A DNA stretch of 64,000 bases. It comes from Lepus europaeus. Lineage: Eukaryota; Chordata; Mammalia; Lagomorpha; Leporidae. Numbering within the stretch: position 1 is the stretch's first letter; each line of letters opens with the position of its first letter. The notes under the pieces are model-generated. The model had not been told where the DNA came from. It made no database searches and saw only the letters and a program-made list of their open reading frames with translations. The DNA is taken from NCBI RefSeq assembly GCF_033115175.1, contig NC_084844.1:35249885-35313884 (forward strand), written 5' to 3'. Positions 42,516-52,425 of this stretch are shown piece after piece. A program made the translations under genes and the position numbers.

Positions 42516-42730
42516 AAGAGAGAGAGAGAATTCAGTGCCGAGGGAGGAGAGCGCACATAATCCATCCAGAAGGGGCTTAGTGGGTACATGTAGGCAACCC
42601 AAGGCAGGCAAAGAGGCAAGTATCCCTTTGTTCCCTAGAGCCCTTGGGCATGCTGGATTTTCTTCCAAGTTGCTACTTTCCTGAAAAAGACGCTAGTTGG
42701 GCCCCTTGGAGAGGGAATCACCTTGTACTA
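42516..42730. other. Unassigned unique sequence
   Basis: It continues from the truncated end of the retropseudogene but does not match eIF4A1. No repeat recognised. Confidence 0.4.
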
Positions 42731-42734
42731 TTGA

Positions 42735-42979
42735 TTTTTTTTTTTTTTTGGACAGGCAGAGTTAGACAGTGAGAGAGAGAGAGAGAGAAAGGTCTTCCTT
42801 CCTTTGATTCACTCCCCAAATGGCTGCTACGGTCAGTGCACTGCACCAATCCGAGCCACAGCAGAGAGCTGGACTGGAAGAGGAGCAACTGGGACAGAAT
42901 CTGGCGCCCTAACCGGGACTAGAACCCAGTGTGCCGGTGTTGCAGGCGAAGGATTAGCCAAGTGAGCCGTGGCGCCAGC
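42735..42979 (-). mobile_element. Young-type CSINE with internal deletion
   Basis: GGACAGGCAGAGTTAGACAG to GAGCCGTGGCGCCAGC. TTGATTTTTT occurs before and after. Confidence 0.9.
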
Positions 42980-42982
42980 TTG

Positions 42983-43284
42983 ATTTTTTTTTTTTTTAAA
43001 TATTTGTTTATTTACTTGAAAGAGTTTCAGAGGGAGGGAGAGACAGAGAGAGAGCACATGCTTCCATTTGCTGGTACACTTCTAAAATGGCCACAACTGT
43101 CTAGGCTGGGTCAGGCCGAAGCCAGGAGCTCAGCTGGGTCTCCCACATGGATGTCCTCTGCTTTCCCAGGCCATTAGCAGGGAGCTGGATTGGAAGTGGA
43201 ACAGCTGGGACATGAGCTGGTACCCATATGGGATGCCGGTGTTGCAGGCGACAGCTTTACCCACTATACCATAGCACTGGTCCC
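42983..43284 (-). mobile_element. CSINE, older type
   Basis: TTTTTTAAATATTTGTTTAT to TATACCATAGCACTGGTCCC. Confidence 0.85.
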
Positions 43285-43512
43285 CCTTGCTAACATTTGA
43301 TAATAATGATTCTAACTGGAGTGAAATAATAGGTCATTCTTGCTTTTTCTAATAGCACTTTCTAATAGCATTTCTAATTTGCATTTTCTAATAGTTGGTG
43401 ATATTGAGCTTTTTTATTTTTTACATATTTGTTGCCATTTGTATTTTCTGTTTTGAGAAATGTCCATTCAGATCATTCATTTGGCCATTTTAAATTGAAT
43501 TTTTGGGGGACC

Positions 43513-43828
43513 TTTTTTTTTTAAGATTTTATTTGTTTTAGAGGTAGAGTTGGAGACAGAGAGAAAGGTCTTCCATCCACTGGTTCACTCCCCAGATTGC
43601 TTGTCACAGTTGGAGCTGCGCCAATCTGAAGCTAGGAGGCAGGAGCTTCTTCTGGATCTTCTACACGGGTATAGGGGCCCAAGCCCTTGGGCCATCTTCT
43701 ACTGCTTTCCCAGGCCATAAGCAGAGAGTTGGATTGTTAGAAGAACAACCAGGTCAGGAACCAGCACCCTTATGGAATGCTGGTGCCACAGTCAGAGGCT
43801 TAACCTACCATGCCACAGTGCTGGCCCC
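43513..43828 (-). mobile_element. CSINE in the antisense L1 relic (1 of 4)
   Basis: TTTTTTTTTTAAGATTTTAT to CATGCCACAGTGCTGGCCC. Confidence 0.88.
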
Positions 43829-44109
43829 ATATCTTTGATCTATTTTGAGTTGATATTTGCATAGGGTAAGAGAAAAGAGTCAAGTTTTAATCTGCATATT
43901 GATATGCAGTTTTCTCAACACCATTTATTGTACAGGCTGTCCTGTTTTTGGTTTAGTGCTTGTTGAGAATCAGATGATTGTAGATGTATAGATTTCTTTC
44001 TGAGCCCTCTATTTGTTCAATTAGTCTTACTATAGCTGTGTGGTATGTTTTGAAATCAGTTATTATGACACCTTTAACTTTGTGTCTTTGGTGTTTCCAT
44101 ATGAATTTT

Positions 44110-44420
44110 TTGTTAAAGATTTATTTATTTGAAAGAGTTACAGGGGGGCAGAGAGAGAGAGTCTTCATCTGCTGGTTTACTCCCCAAATGGCCCCATCAG
44201 CTGGAGCTGGGCTGATCTGAAGCCAGGAGCCAGGAGCTCCTTCCAGGTCTCCCATGTGGGTGCAGGGGCCCAAGGACTTGGGTCATCCTCCACTGCTTTT
44301 CCAGGCCAAAGCAGAGAGCTGGATGGGAAGTGGAGCAGCCGGGACTCAAACCAGTGCCCACCTGGGATGCTGTCACTGCAGGTGGCGCCCTCCTCTGCTG
44401 TGCCACAATGGCATTTCCCT
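44110..44420 (-). mobile_element. CSINE in the antisense L1 relic (2 of 4)
   Basis: TTAAAGATTTATTTATTTGA to GCTGTGCCACAATGGCATTT. Duplication CCATATGAATTTT at 44097-44109 and 44421-44433, which is itself L1 sequence. Confidence 0.93.
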
Positions 44421-44446
44421 CCATATGAATTTTATGATTGTTTTTT

Positions 44447-44770
44447 TTGGGGCCCGTGTGGTGGCGTAGAGGGTAAAGCCACCACCTGCAATGCCAGCAC
44501 CTCAAATGGGCACCAGTTCGAGTCCTGGCTGCTTCACTTCCGATTTAGCTCTCTGCTGTGGCCTGGGAAAGCAGTAGAAGATGGCCCAAATCCTTGGGCC
44601 CCTGTACCCGCATGGGAACCTGGAAGAAGCTCTTGGCTCCTGGCTTTGGATCAGCCCAGCTCTGGCTGTTGCAGTCGGTTAAGGAGTGAACCAGCGGATG
44701 GAAGACCTCTGTCTCTCTCTCTAACTCTGATTTTCAAATAAATAAATAAATCTTTTTCTTTTTTTTTAAA
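44447..44770 (+). mobile_element. CSINE in the antisense L1 relic (3 of 4)
   Basis: GGGGCCCGTGTGGTGGCGTA to AAATAAATAAATAAATCTTT. Duplication GATTGTTTTT at 44437-44446 and 44771-44780. Confidence 0.92.
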
Positions 44771-45230
44771 GATTGTTTTTCCTAGTTCTGAGAAGACTGT
44801 CATTAGTATTTTGGTGAGCATTGTGTTAAATTGCTTTAGGCAGTATGATGTTTTAATAATAATTCTTTCAATCCAAGAATATGTATTTTTGTCTGCATAT
44901 TTCTGTTTATTTCATTTATTTTTTATATTTTTATATACTTATTTTTGACATACACAAACACATCTGAAGATCTCTCATTAGTGTTTCTTAATTGTCATTA
45001 TAGAGATCTTTCACATCCTTGGAATTTTATTGTTTTGGTAAAAGTTGTGAATGGGATTTCTTTTATAATTTCTTTTCCAATAAGTTTGTCATTGGTATAT
45101 AAAAATGCTACTAGATTTTGTATCTTGCAGCCTTACCTAAATTTATCAATTCCTGTAGACTTGGTGGATTTTAGGTTTTTCTCTATATAGATAATCATCT
45201 ACAAACAGGAATTATTTGAGTTTCTTTGCT

Positions 45231-45554
45231 GTTTTTTTTTTTTTAAAGATTTATTTGAAAGGTAGAGTTATAGAGAGAGAGAGACAGAGAGAGGAGAGAG
45301 AGACAGAGATCTCCCATCTGCTGGTTCACTCTCTAAATGGCCACAACAGCCAGGGCTGGGCCAGGCTGAAACCAGGAGCAAGGAGCTTCATCAGGGTGTC
45401 CCACGTGGGTCCAGGGATCCAAGCTCTTGGGCCATCCTCTGCTGCTTCCCCAAGCACATTAGCTGGGAGATGGATTGATTGTGGAGTAGCTGGGACTCAA
45501 GCTAATGCCCATATGGGATGCCTGCACTGTAGACTACTACCGTGCTGGACCCTA
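45231..45554 (-). mobile_element. CSINE in the antisense L1 relic (4 of 4)
   Basis: TTTTTTAAAGATTTATTTGA to CTACTACCGTGCTGGACCC. Confidence 0.86.
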
Positions 45555-45693
45555 GAGAGAAAGAGAGGATTATCTTCAAGAATTAATATTAAACCTTGGA
45601 AATGAATATTTTTCAGTTTTGATTATGAGGTTATATTATACTAATAGATATCCTGATCATAAATTATTCTTTTGTTTGCGGCTTTTTGGTTAT

Positions 45694-45724
45694 TTGTATA
45701 TGTGTATGTGTATATGTGTGCATG
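45694..45724 (+). repeat. (TATGTG)n-like low-complexity repeat
   Basis: Irregular GTATATGTGTATGTGTATAT pattern in the L1 relic. Confidence 0.75.
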
Positions 45725-45894
45725 GATGCAACAGTCCTGATTGCTATAATACTTAAATTCATTGTTTTAGTATTCATTAGTGAGATGTGCTCTGTTGTAT
45801 TTTGATAAGAAGTTTATCTATATAAAAAATTTATAAAGAAGTTTATCTAGGTTTAGTTTAGGATCAGTATTGTATGGGATTATAAAAAAAATTT

Positions 45895-46188
45895 GGGGAC
45901 CAGTGCTGTGGCGTAGCAGATAAAGCCGCAGCCTGCAGTGCTGGCATCCCTTATGGGGATAGCTCTCTGCTATAGCCTGGGAAAGCAGTAGAAGATGACC
46001 CAATTCCTTGAGCCCCTGCACTCGTGTGGGGGACCTGGAAGAAGCTCCTGGCTCCAGCCTTTGGATGGCTCAGTTGGGCCACTGTGGCCATTTGTGGAGT
46101 GAACTAGTGGATGGAGGATCTCTCTCTCTCTGCCTCTGCCTCTCTGTAACTGTGCCTTTCAAATAAATAAATATTTTTTTTAAAAAAA
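45895..46188 (+). mobile_element. CSINE, older type
   Basis: GGGGACCAGTGCTGTGGCGT to CAAATAAATAAATATTTTTT. Confidence 0.88.
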
Positions 46189-46198
46189 TTTAGAAGTT

Positions 46199-46507
46199 TT
46201 CCTTATTTATTTATTTATTTATTGAGTTACAGAGAAAGGGAGAGACACAGAGAATGGTCTTCCATCTACTGGTTCACTCTCCAAATGGCCACAATGGTCG
46301 GAGCTGGGCCAATCCCAAGCCAGGAGCTTCTTCCCTGTCTCCCACGTGAGTGTAGAGGACCAAATATTTGGGTCATCTTTTACTGCTTTCCTAGGCCATA
46401 AGCAGAGAGCTGTCAGAAGAAGAGCAGCTGGGACTAGAACCTTTGCCCATATGGGATGCCAGCACCGCAGGTGGAGGCTTAGTCCACCATGCCACAGCAC
46501 TGGTTCC
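46199..46507 (-). mobile_element. CSINE, older type
   Basis: TTATTTATTTATTTATTTAT to CATGCCACAGCACTGGTTCC. Confidence 0.85.
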
Positions 46508-46511
46508 AGCT

Positions 46512-46640
46512 TTACTTGTTTTTAAAGACTTGAATTAAGGAAACTTCATATACAGAGAGAGGAGCGTGTAATGAACCCCCTTGTGCCTATCACTCAGCTT
46601 TAACAATTTTCAGTATTTTGCCAATTTATGTCCTGTATTT
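46512..46640. mobile_element. Old LINE-like fragment
   Basis: The stretch with GTGTAATGAACCCCCTTGTG and ATCACTCAGCTTTAACAA resembles an ancient L1 3' UTR segment common in mammals. Family assignment is uncertain. Confidence 0.35.
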
Positions 46641-46720
46641 CTTTTATTTATGTGCTGCCTTTTTTTTTTTTTTCTTTTCTTTTTTTGAGAGGATGTCTGG
46701 AAGAAAGGTGAAGGACTAGA

Positions 46721-47015
46721 CTTTTTTTTTTTAAGATTTATTTATTTATTTGAAAGGCAGAGTTGCAGAAAGATAGAGAGAAGTCCTCTATCCACTGGTT
46801 CACTCCCCAACTGGCTGTAAAAGCCAGAGCTGGGCTGATCCAAAGCCAGGATCCAGGAGTTTCTTCCAGAAGGACTTGGGCCGTCTCCCACTGCTTTCCC
46901 AGGTTATAACAGAGAGCTGGATCAGAAGTGGAGTAGCTGGTATATGAACCAGTGCCCATGTGGGATGCCGACACTGCAGGTGGTAGCTTTGCCCGCTATA
47001 CCATAGCAGGGCTCC
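46721..47015 (-). mobile_element. CSINE, older type
   Basis: TTTTTTTAAGATTTATTTAT to TATACCATAGCAGGGCTCC. Duplication AAGGACTAGA at 46711-46720 and 47016-47025. Confidence 0.92.
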
Positions 47016-47126
47016 AAGGACTAGAATATGTTAAAACAAGTATCAGATAACTTACCTATTCACTCATAAATAATTGAGTACATATTTGTAACAGATAATA
47101 ATACCTTTTGGAAAACATAGCAGGGA

Positions 47127-47492
47127 CTGGGTGGGCGTTTGCTGCAGTGGTTAAGCTGCCACTTGGGCTTCCTGCACCCCCTAGCAGAATCAGCTCTGCA
47201 TTCAGCTGCTTATTACTGCTGTGCACCCTGGGAGGCAGAGGTGATGGCTCACGTAGCTAGGACTCCACCGCCCACATCGGAGACCTGGATCGAATTCTCA
47301 GTTCCTGGCTTTAGCCTCACCCAGGTAGTTTGGTCCCTGCCACACATGTGGGAAAGCTGGATTAAGTTCCTGGCTCGTGAATTTGGCCTGGCCCAGCCCT
47401 GGCTAAGGCAGGCATTTGGGGAGTGAACAGATGAGAGATTACTTTCTCTCTCTCTCTCTTTTTTTTTTTCCAAATATTTAATAAAAAATAAA
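47127..47492 (+). mobile_element. Old CSINE subtype
   Basis: CTGGGTGGGCGTTTGCTGCA head, CACCCTGGGAGGCAGAGGTG and GAGACCTGGATCGAATTC; a longer, distinct subtype. Confidence 0.78.
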
Positions 47493-47663
47493 AATTTCAA
47501 AACAGTGACATTTTAAACATAGCATTCTCATAGGTAGAAAATTAACAGCAATTTAATTTGTCTAATACTCAGTCTCTGTGGTTTGATTGTTTGAAAACTG
47601 GTGTTTTAGGGTTGCTTTTTAAAAGTCACAGTCCAAACAAGGTACATGCATGTTGCTTTTCTT

Positions 47664-48000
47664 TTTTCTTTTTTTTTTTTTTTGACAGGCAGAGTGAATA
47701 GTGAGAGAGAGAGACAGAGAGAAAGGTCTTCCTTTTTGCCATTGGTTCACCCTCCAATGGCCACTGCGGCCGGCTCATCGCACTGATCCGAAGCCAGGAG
47801 CCAGGTGCTTCTCCTGGTCTCCCATGCGGGTGCAGGGCCCAAGCACTTGGGCCATCCTCCACTGCCTTCCCGGGCCATAACAGAGAGCTGGCCTGGAAGA
47901 GGGGCAACCGGGATAGAATCCGGCGCCCCGACCAGGACTAGAACCCGGTGTGCCGGCGCTGCAAGATGGAGGATTAGCCTGTTAAGTCACGGCGCTGGCC
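47664..48000 (-). mobile_element. Young-type CSINE, probably recent
   Basis: GACAGGCAGAGTGAATAGTG to GTCACGGCGCTGGCC. Perfect 16-bp duplication GCATGTTGCTTTTCTT (47648-47663 and 48001-48016). Confidence 0.96.
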
Positions 48001-48796
48001 GCATGTTGCTTTTCTTAAGAGAAATGTCATTTATTTATTGAAAAAACATGTCTTTTTTCCTAAAGGATTTCCCCTGTTCAAGATTTGGTCAGTTGTATTC
48101 TCATGGTGTCATTTAAGATAGTCCTCTAGTCCCGTATTTCCAGTAAAATAGTTAGATGTAAAGTTCGAGTTAGATTCAGATTTGGTTTTGTTGTTGTTTC
48201 CTTGAATAACACATGGATAGTGCTACATGATTACTGTTGTATCACTCAGGAGACAAATAATATCCATTTGTTTCTTTGTGTAATGATAGATCAAGAGTAT
48301 GTCTTCATGTTACTTAATATGCTTCTATGACATTTTTTAGTGACTGTGTTGCATTCTGTTGAATAGCTTTTATGTACCTTGTTTGTAATCTCCCTTGACT
48401 AGATGTTTAAGGGAGTATTCATTCGTTATACTAGTTTTTAGTAGACTTTATTATATTAAAAGCTTATGGACTTCTTCAGTTTAAAGAAATAATGTCTCTT
48501 TTTTTATGACAGTTTCAGCCCCTCCACTGTTTTTACCAATTGAATTTTTAGTCTCTAAGGGCTTTTTCTTATGCTGTAATTGTTTGCTTGAAATTATTTT
48601 CCTGGACTACAGCAATGAAAATATACTTCTGTTTTAAATGGCTCCTAAATTATATGTGTTTCCTCCGGAGCAAATTTGCATTTTCTTCCCTTCTCTTTTA
48701 CCCTGTTAATTTTGTCATATGTTGATCATCCTTGATTGATCACATTTAAGGCAGAAAAAATATTTAATTCCCTGCCACTCTATTCTCCCATGTCTT

Positions 48797-49138
48797 TTTT
48801 TTTTTTTAAGGTTTATTTATTATTTAAAAGTCAGAGTTACACAAGAGAGGAGAGGCAGAGAGAGAGAAACAGAGGTCTTCCATCCGCTGGTTCACTACCC
48901 AATTGGCCTCAATGGCCAGAGCTGTGCCAATGTGAAGCCAGGAGCCAGGAGCTTCTTCCAGGTCTCCCACATGAGTGCAGGGGCCCAAGGACTTGGGCCA
49001 TCTTCTACTGCTTTCCCAGGCCATAGCAGAGAGCTGGATTGGAAGTGGAGCAGCTGAGACTAGAACCGGCGCCCATATGGGATGCCAACGCCACAGGTGG
49101 AAGACTGACCTACTGCGCCACGGTGCCGGCCCCTCTCA
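48797..49138 (-). mobile_element. CSINE, older type
   Basis: TTAAGGTTTATTTATTATTT to GCGCCACGGTGCCGGCCC. CATGTCTT at 48789-48796 and 49139-49146. Confidence 0.9.
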
Positions 49139-49538
49139 CATGTCTTCTAACTGCCTGCTTTTAGTACCAGGCTGTGCGAGTGTTGAGTAGCAATGCTGAT
49201 CAGGTTAATTTACATGTTCGTTAAGATTGTGATTATTTCCTGATTTTAGCCTTCTTGTGATGGATCTGCTGACTCAATAGGGTCCATTGAGCCAGGGTGA
49301 CTCCTGGTAACTCCCCTTAAGCACACTTGGTATGAATTTCATGCTTCCTTTTTTCCCTGCCTGTTTTGTCAGTTATCTGCTTAGTCTAGAAATATGTGAC
49401 AGTCTTTTATTTATTGATGAGCTACTCCTCTGTACTCCTTTTTTATTAGTTTTATTCTATTTTGCACTTTAGTACTGGAGGTTGCAATTTAGATGATCCC
49501 TAAATCAGTAGCACAAGTGATATGTCTAAGAATGTGAT

Positions 49539-49866
49539 GAATTTTTTTTTTAAGATTGATTTGATTTCTTTGAAAAGCAAGAGTCACAGGGTAAGACCAA
49601 GAGAGAAATCTTCTATCTACTGGTTCATTCCCAAAATAGCTACAATGCCCAGGGCTGGGCCAGACCAAAGTCAGGAGCCCGGAATTTCCTCCTGGTCTCC
49701 CATGTGGGTGCAGGGGCCAAGGACTTGGGGCATCTTCTGCTGCTTTCGCAGGTGCATCAGCAGGGAGCTGGATCAGAAGTGGAGCAGCTGAGCCTAACCA
49801 GTACCTGTATGGAATGCTGGCACTGCTGGCAGCAGCTTTACCCACTACGCCACAGTGCCTGCACCG
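49539..49866 (-). mobile_element. CSINE, older type
   Basis: TTTTTTTTTAAGATTGATTT to TACGCCACAGTGCCTGCACC. Confidence 0.85.
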
Positions 49867-49920
49867 GGGTGTACACTCTTAAGCTATCGCAGTCCTTTGG
49901 ACTTTAAAGAATGTCATCAC

Positions 49921-50199
49921 AGGGAATGGTGTTGTGGCACACCGGCTGCTCTACTACTGATCCAGCTCTCTGCTATGCCCTGGGAAAGCAGTTGAAGATG
50001 GCCTAAGTCCTTGAGCCCCTTGCCCCAACATGGGAGACCTGGAAGAAGCTCCAGGCTCCTGGCTTGGGATCTGTGCAGCTCCAGCTGTTGAGGCCATCTG
50101 GGGAGTGAACCAGCAGATGGAAGGACACCCTCCCCTCGCCCCACCTTTGCCTCTTTGTAACTCTGCCTTTTGAATAAAAAAAAAAAAAAAAAAAAAAAC
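49921..50199 (+). mobile_element. CSINE with shortened head
   Basis: AGGGAATGGTGTTGTGGCAC to CTCTGCCTTTTGAATAAAAA plus a long A run. Confidence 0.85.
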
Positions 50200-50244
50200 T
50201 GTGTATGTCCTATCCTGATTTGACAATATCAGTTTTTATTTCAG

Positions 50245-50355
50245 GCTTTTTGGGGGTTCAGATTGACAAAATCCTATGTGGCCATTGAAAACATGATTGA
50301 TGACCCAGATATAGTTTGTGAAATTCCAGAGTTTGAGACCTCAGTTACAAGCTAA
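50245..50355 (+). other. Candidate cryptic or alternative terminal exon in BRIP1 intron 6
   Basis: A good-looking acceptor (TTTTTATTTCAG, ending 50244) is followed by 36 open codons and TAA at 50353-50355. The frame is phase 0, matching the end of exon 6. The peptide begins AFWGFRLTKSYVAIENMIDD and ends EFETSVTS. I do not recognise it. Open length alone is not significant. It could instead be a relic of a mobile element or retrocopy. Confidence 0.25.
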
Positions 50356-50548
50356 GATTATTTCAGCAGTGTTTTGGTGAGACAGAACAAATATATGTGT
50401 AATGTACCGTACTGGACTAGAAGTCTAATTGTTTCAGTTCCTGTATATTAATCTTTAATACATCAGTAAATTATTTTGATGTAAGGCAGAGAAGATAGGA
50501 TGTAAACCCCCCACAGTCTAAATATTAATTGAATCATTATTATTATTA

Positions 50549-50858
50549 TTATTTTTTGACAGGCAGAGTTAGACAGTGAGAGAGAGAGAGAGAGAAAGGT
50601 CTTCCTTCCGTTGGTTCACTCCCAAAATGGCTGCTACGGCTGGTGCACTGTGCCGATCCGAAGCCAGGAGCCAGGTGCTTCCTTCTGGTCTCCCATGTGG
50701 GTGCAAGGCCCAAGCACTTGGGTCATCCTCCACTGCCTTCCCGGGCCACAGCAGAGAGCTGGACTGGAAGAGGAGCAAACGGGACTAGAACCCGGCGCCC
50801 ATATGTGATGCCAGTGCTGCAGACAGAGGGTTAGCCAAGTGAGCCACGGCGCCGGCCC
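50549..50858 (-). mobile_element. Young-type CSINE
   Basis: TTTTTTGACAGGCAGAGTTA to GAGCCACGGCGCCGGCC, beside an (ATT)n run. Confidence 0.93.
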
Positions 50859-50866
50859 AGAATAGC

Positions 50867-51189
50867 TTTTTTTTTTTAATTTTAAAATTTATTTTGAAGG
50901 AGATACACAGAGAGGAAGGGAGGGAAAGAGATCTTCCATCCACTGGTTCACTCCCCAGATGGCTGCAATGGCTGGAGCTGGTTTATACCAAAGCCAGGAG
51001 CCATGAACTTCCTCTGGGTCTCCCATGTGGGTGGCAGGGACCAAACACTTGGGCCATCTTCCATTGCTTTCCCCAGGCCATTAGCAAGGAGCTGGATCTA
51101 AAGTGGAGCAGCTGGGACACAAACCAGTGCCCATGTGGGATGCCAACGTCAGAGGCAGCTGCTTTACCCACTGTGCCATAAAGCTGGTC
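50867..51189 (-). mobile_element. CSINE, older type; last of the dense cluster
   Basis: TTTTTTTTTTAATTTTAAAA to TGTGCCATAAAGCTGGTC. Flanks GAATAGCTT and GAATAGTTT. Confidence 0.86.
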
Positions 51190-52010
51190 TCTGAATAGTT
51201 TCTCTTACAGATTTAAACTATCTCCTGACTTAATCAGGGATAGTTTGCTTTTTAAGAAATAGAAACCTTCTCAAAGATTTTACAGAGATACAGCTGTCTT
51301 TATTGGAACCCAACAATTTATGGGTAGTGTCTGTCTCTTTCGGGTCTTCAGTGTGACTGTTCTCCATCTCTCTGCAGGATTCTTTCATTAGTTTCTTGTT
51401 GACTAATTTTTCTGGATACTTCACATTTTCATTTGACCTTGATATCTTAAAATGGAGACCTTAAAGTATACAACATGTTCTTGTCTCTTGTCATTAACCA
51501 GCTCAGGCTAAATGCCTTAGATACACATTCCTAGGAAAACGAATCTTACTGTGCTGAGAGTGTGTGGGGCAAGGTCCTGTGTTTTGTTTAGACCCAGCTT
51601 TTCAGGAGAGGCTATCGTTGCTGAGCTGTTTTCAGAGTAAGGGGTTGAACACATTTCTCATGATTTTCCTAGTGTAGTATCTTTATCACGTCATCTAAGT
51701 TCTTACATATATAGGAATATATACCCTTCTCATCCATCTCTTTTCTAAGAAGTTCTGGTTATTCTCACTAGTTTATTTCCCAGGTCACATTGAGAGACAT
51801 TTTTTAGATTACTCTCCCCTTCTCCCCCAGATCTTGCTGGGATTTTAATTCGAATTCAGAAAAAGATTAGATCAAAAAGTTCACTAATCTCCAAAAGATT
51901 GTGTCCCGTATTTCATGAGCTGTAGCTCTGCAGAGCCTGTTTTACATGCGGCACACGCTTTCTGCAGTGAACTGGTACCTTTTCCTCTCCAACTTGAATT
52001 TACAGAGAAA
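51190..52010. other. SINE-free intron 6 sequence
   Basis: No exon or repeat recognised before the polypyrimidine tract. Confidence 0.5.
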
Positions 52011-52188
52011 TCACCCTTCCCCCATCTTCCTCCTTCCCTGCCCCCTCACCTCCCACCCCACCCTACCCCCCCCACCCCACTCCCATCTCTCTCTCTCTTC
52101 CTCTCTCTCTCTCTTCCTCTCTCTCTCTCTCTTCCTCTCTCTCTTCCTCTCTCTCTCTCTCACACACAAACACACACACACACACACC
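52011..52188 (+). repeat. Polypyrimidine (CT)n tract followed by (CA)n
   Basis: C/T-rich stretch, then CTCTCTCTTC units, then a CACACA run from about 52161. BRIP1 intron 6, just inside the SINE-poor half. Confidence 0.9.
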
Positions 52189-52254
52189 AACAACCCATTG
52201 CAAACTCTATAGGATCCTGTCTCTGATAATACTTTAAATCTAAGCTGATAGGGT

Positions 52255-52425
52255 AGTTGCTAGCCGTATGTCACTCTGTTTCAGTCAGTTAAAATTAGTT
52301 GAACTAATCACATTTCAAGTGTTCATTAGCCTGTGTGGCTAATGGCAAATATATTGAATAGTGCAGCTATCAAACATTCCATTATCACAGAAAATTATTT
52401 GGGGTAGTGCTGTTTTAGATGCTTG
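52255..52425 (+). mobile_element. MER5A DNA transposon fossil (hAT-Charlie)
   Basis: CACATTTCAAGTGTTCATTAG, TGTGTGGCTAATGGCAAAT, GTGCAGCTATCAAACATTCC and ATTATCACAGAAAATTATTT follow the MER5A order. It is in BRIP1 intron 6. Confidence 0.7.

Larger units (their letters stand above)
43285..45890 (-). mobile_element. L1 LINE relic (ORF2 3' region), antisense, interrupted by four SINEs
   Basis: Segments 43285-43512, 43829-44109, 44421-44446, 44771-45230 and about 45555-45890 read, in order, as the reverse complement of the 3' half of L1 ORF2. Landmarks are TCTAACTGGAGTGA, TTGATCTATTTTGAGTTGAT, ACCATTTATTGTACAGGCTG, ACTATAGCTGTGTGGTATGT, CATATGAATTTTATGATTG, ATTATAGAGATCTTTCA and TACAAACAGGAATTATTTGA. 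Frames are broken, so it is inactive. It lies in BRIP1 intron 6 and the SINEs inside it are younger. Confidence 0.8.

Noticed and set aside
52011-52212. Ser/Leu-rich ORFs in three frames
   Set aside because: Produced by the CT/CA microsatellite.
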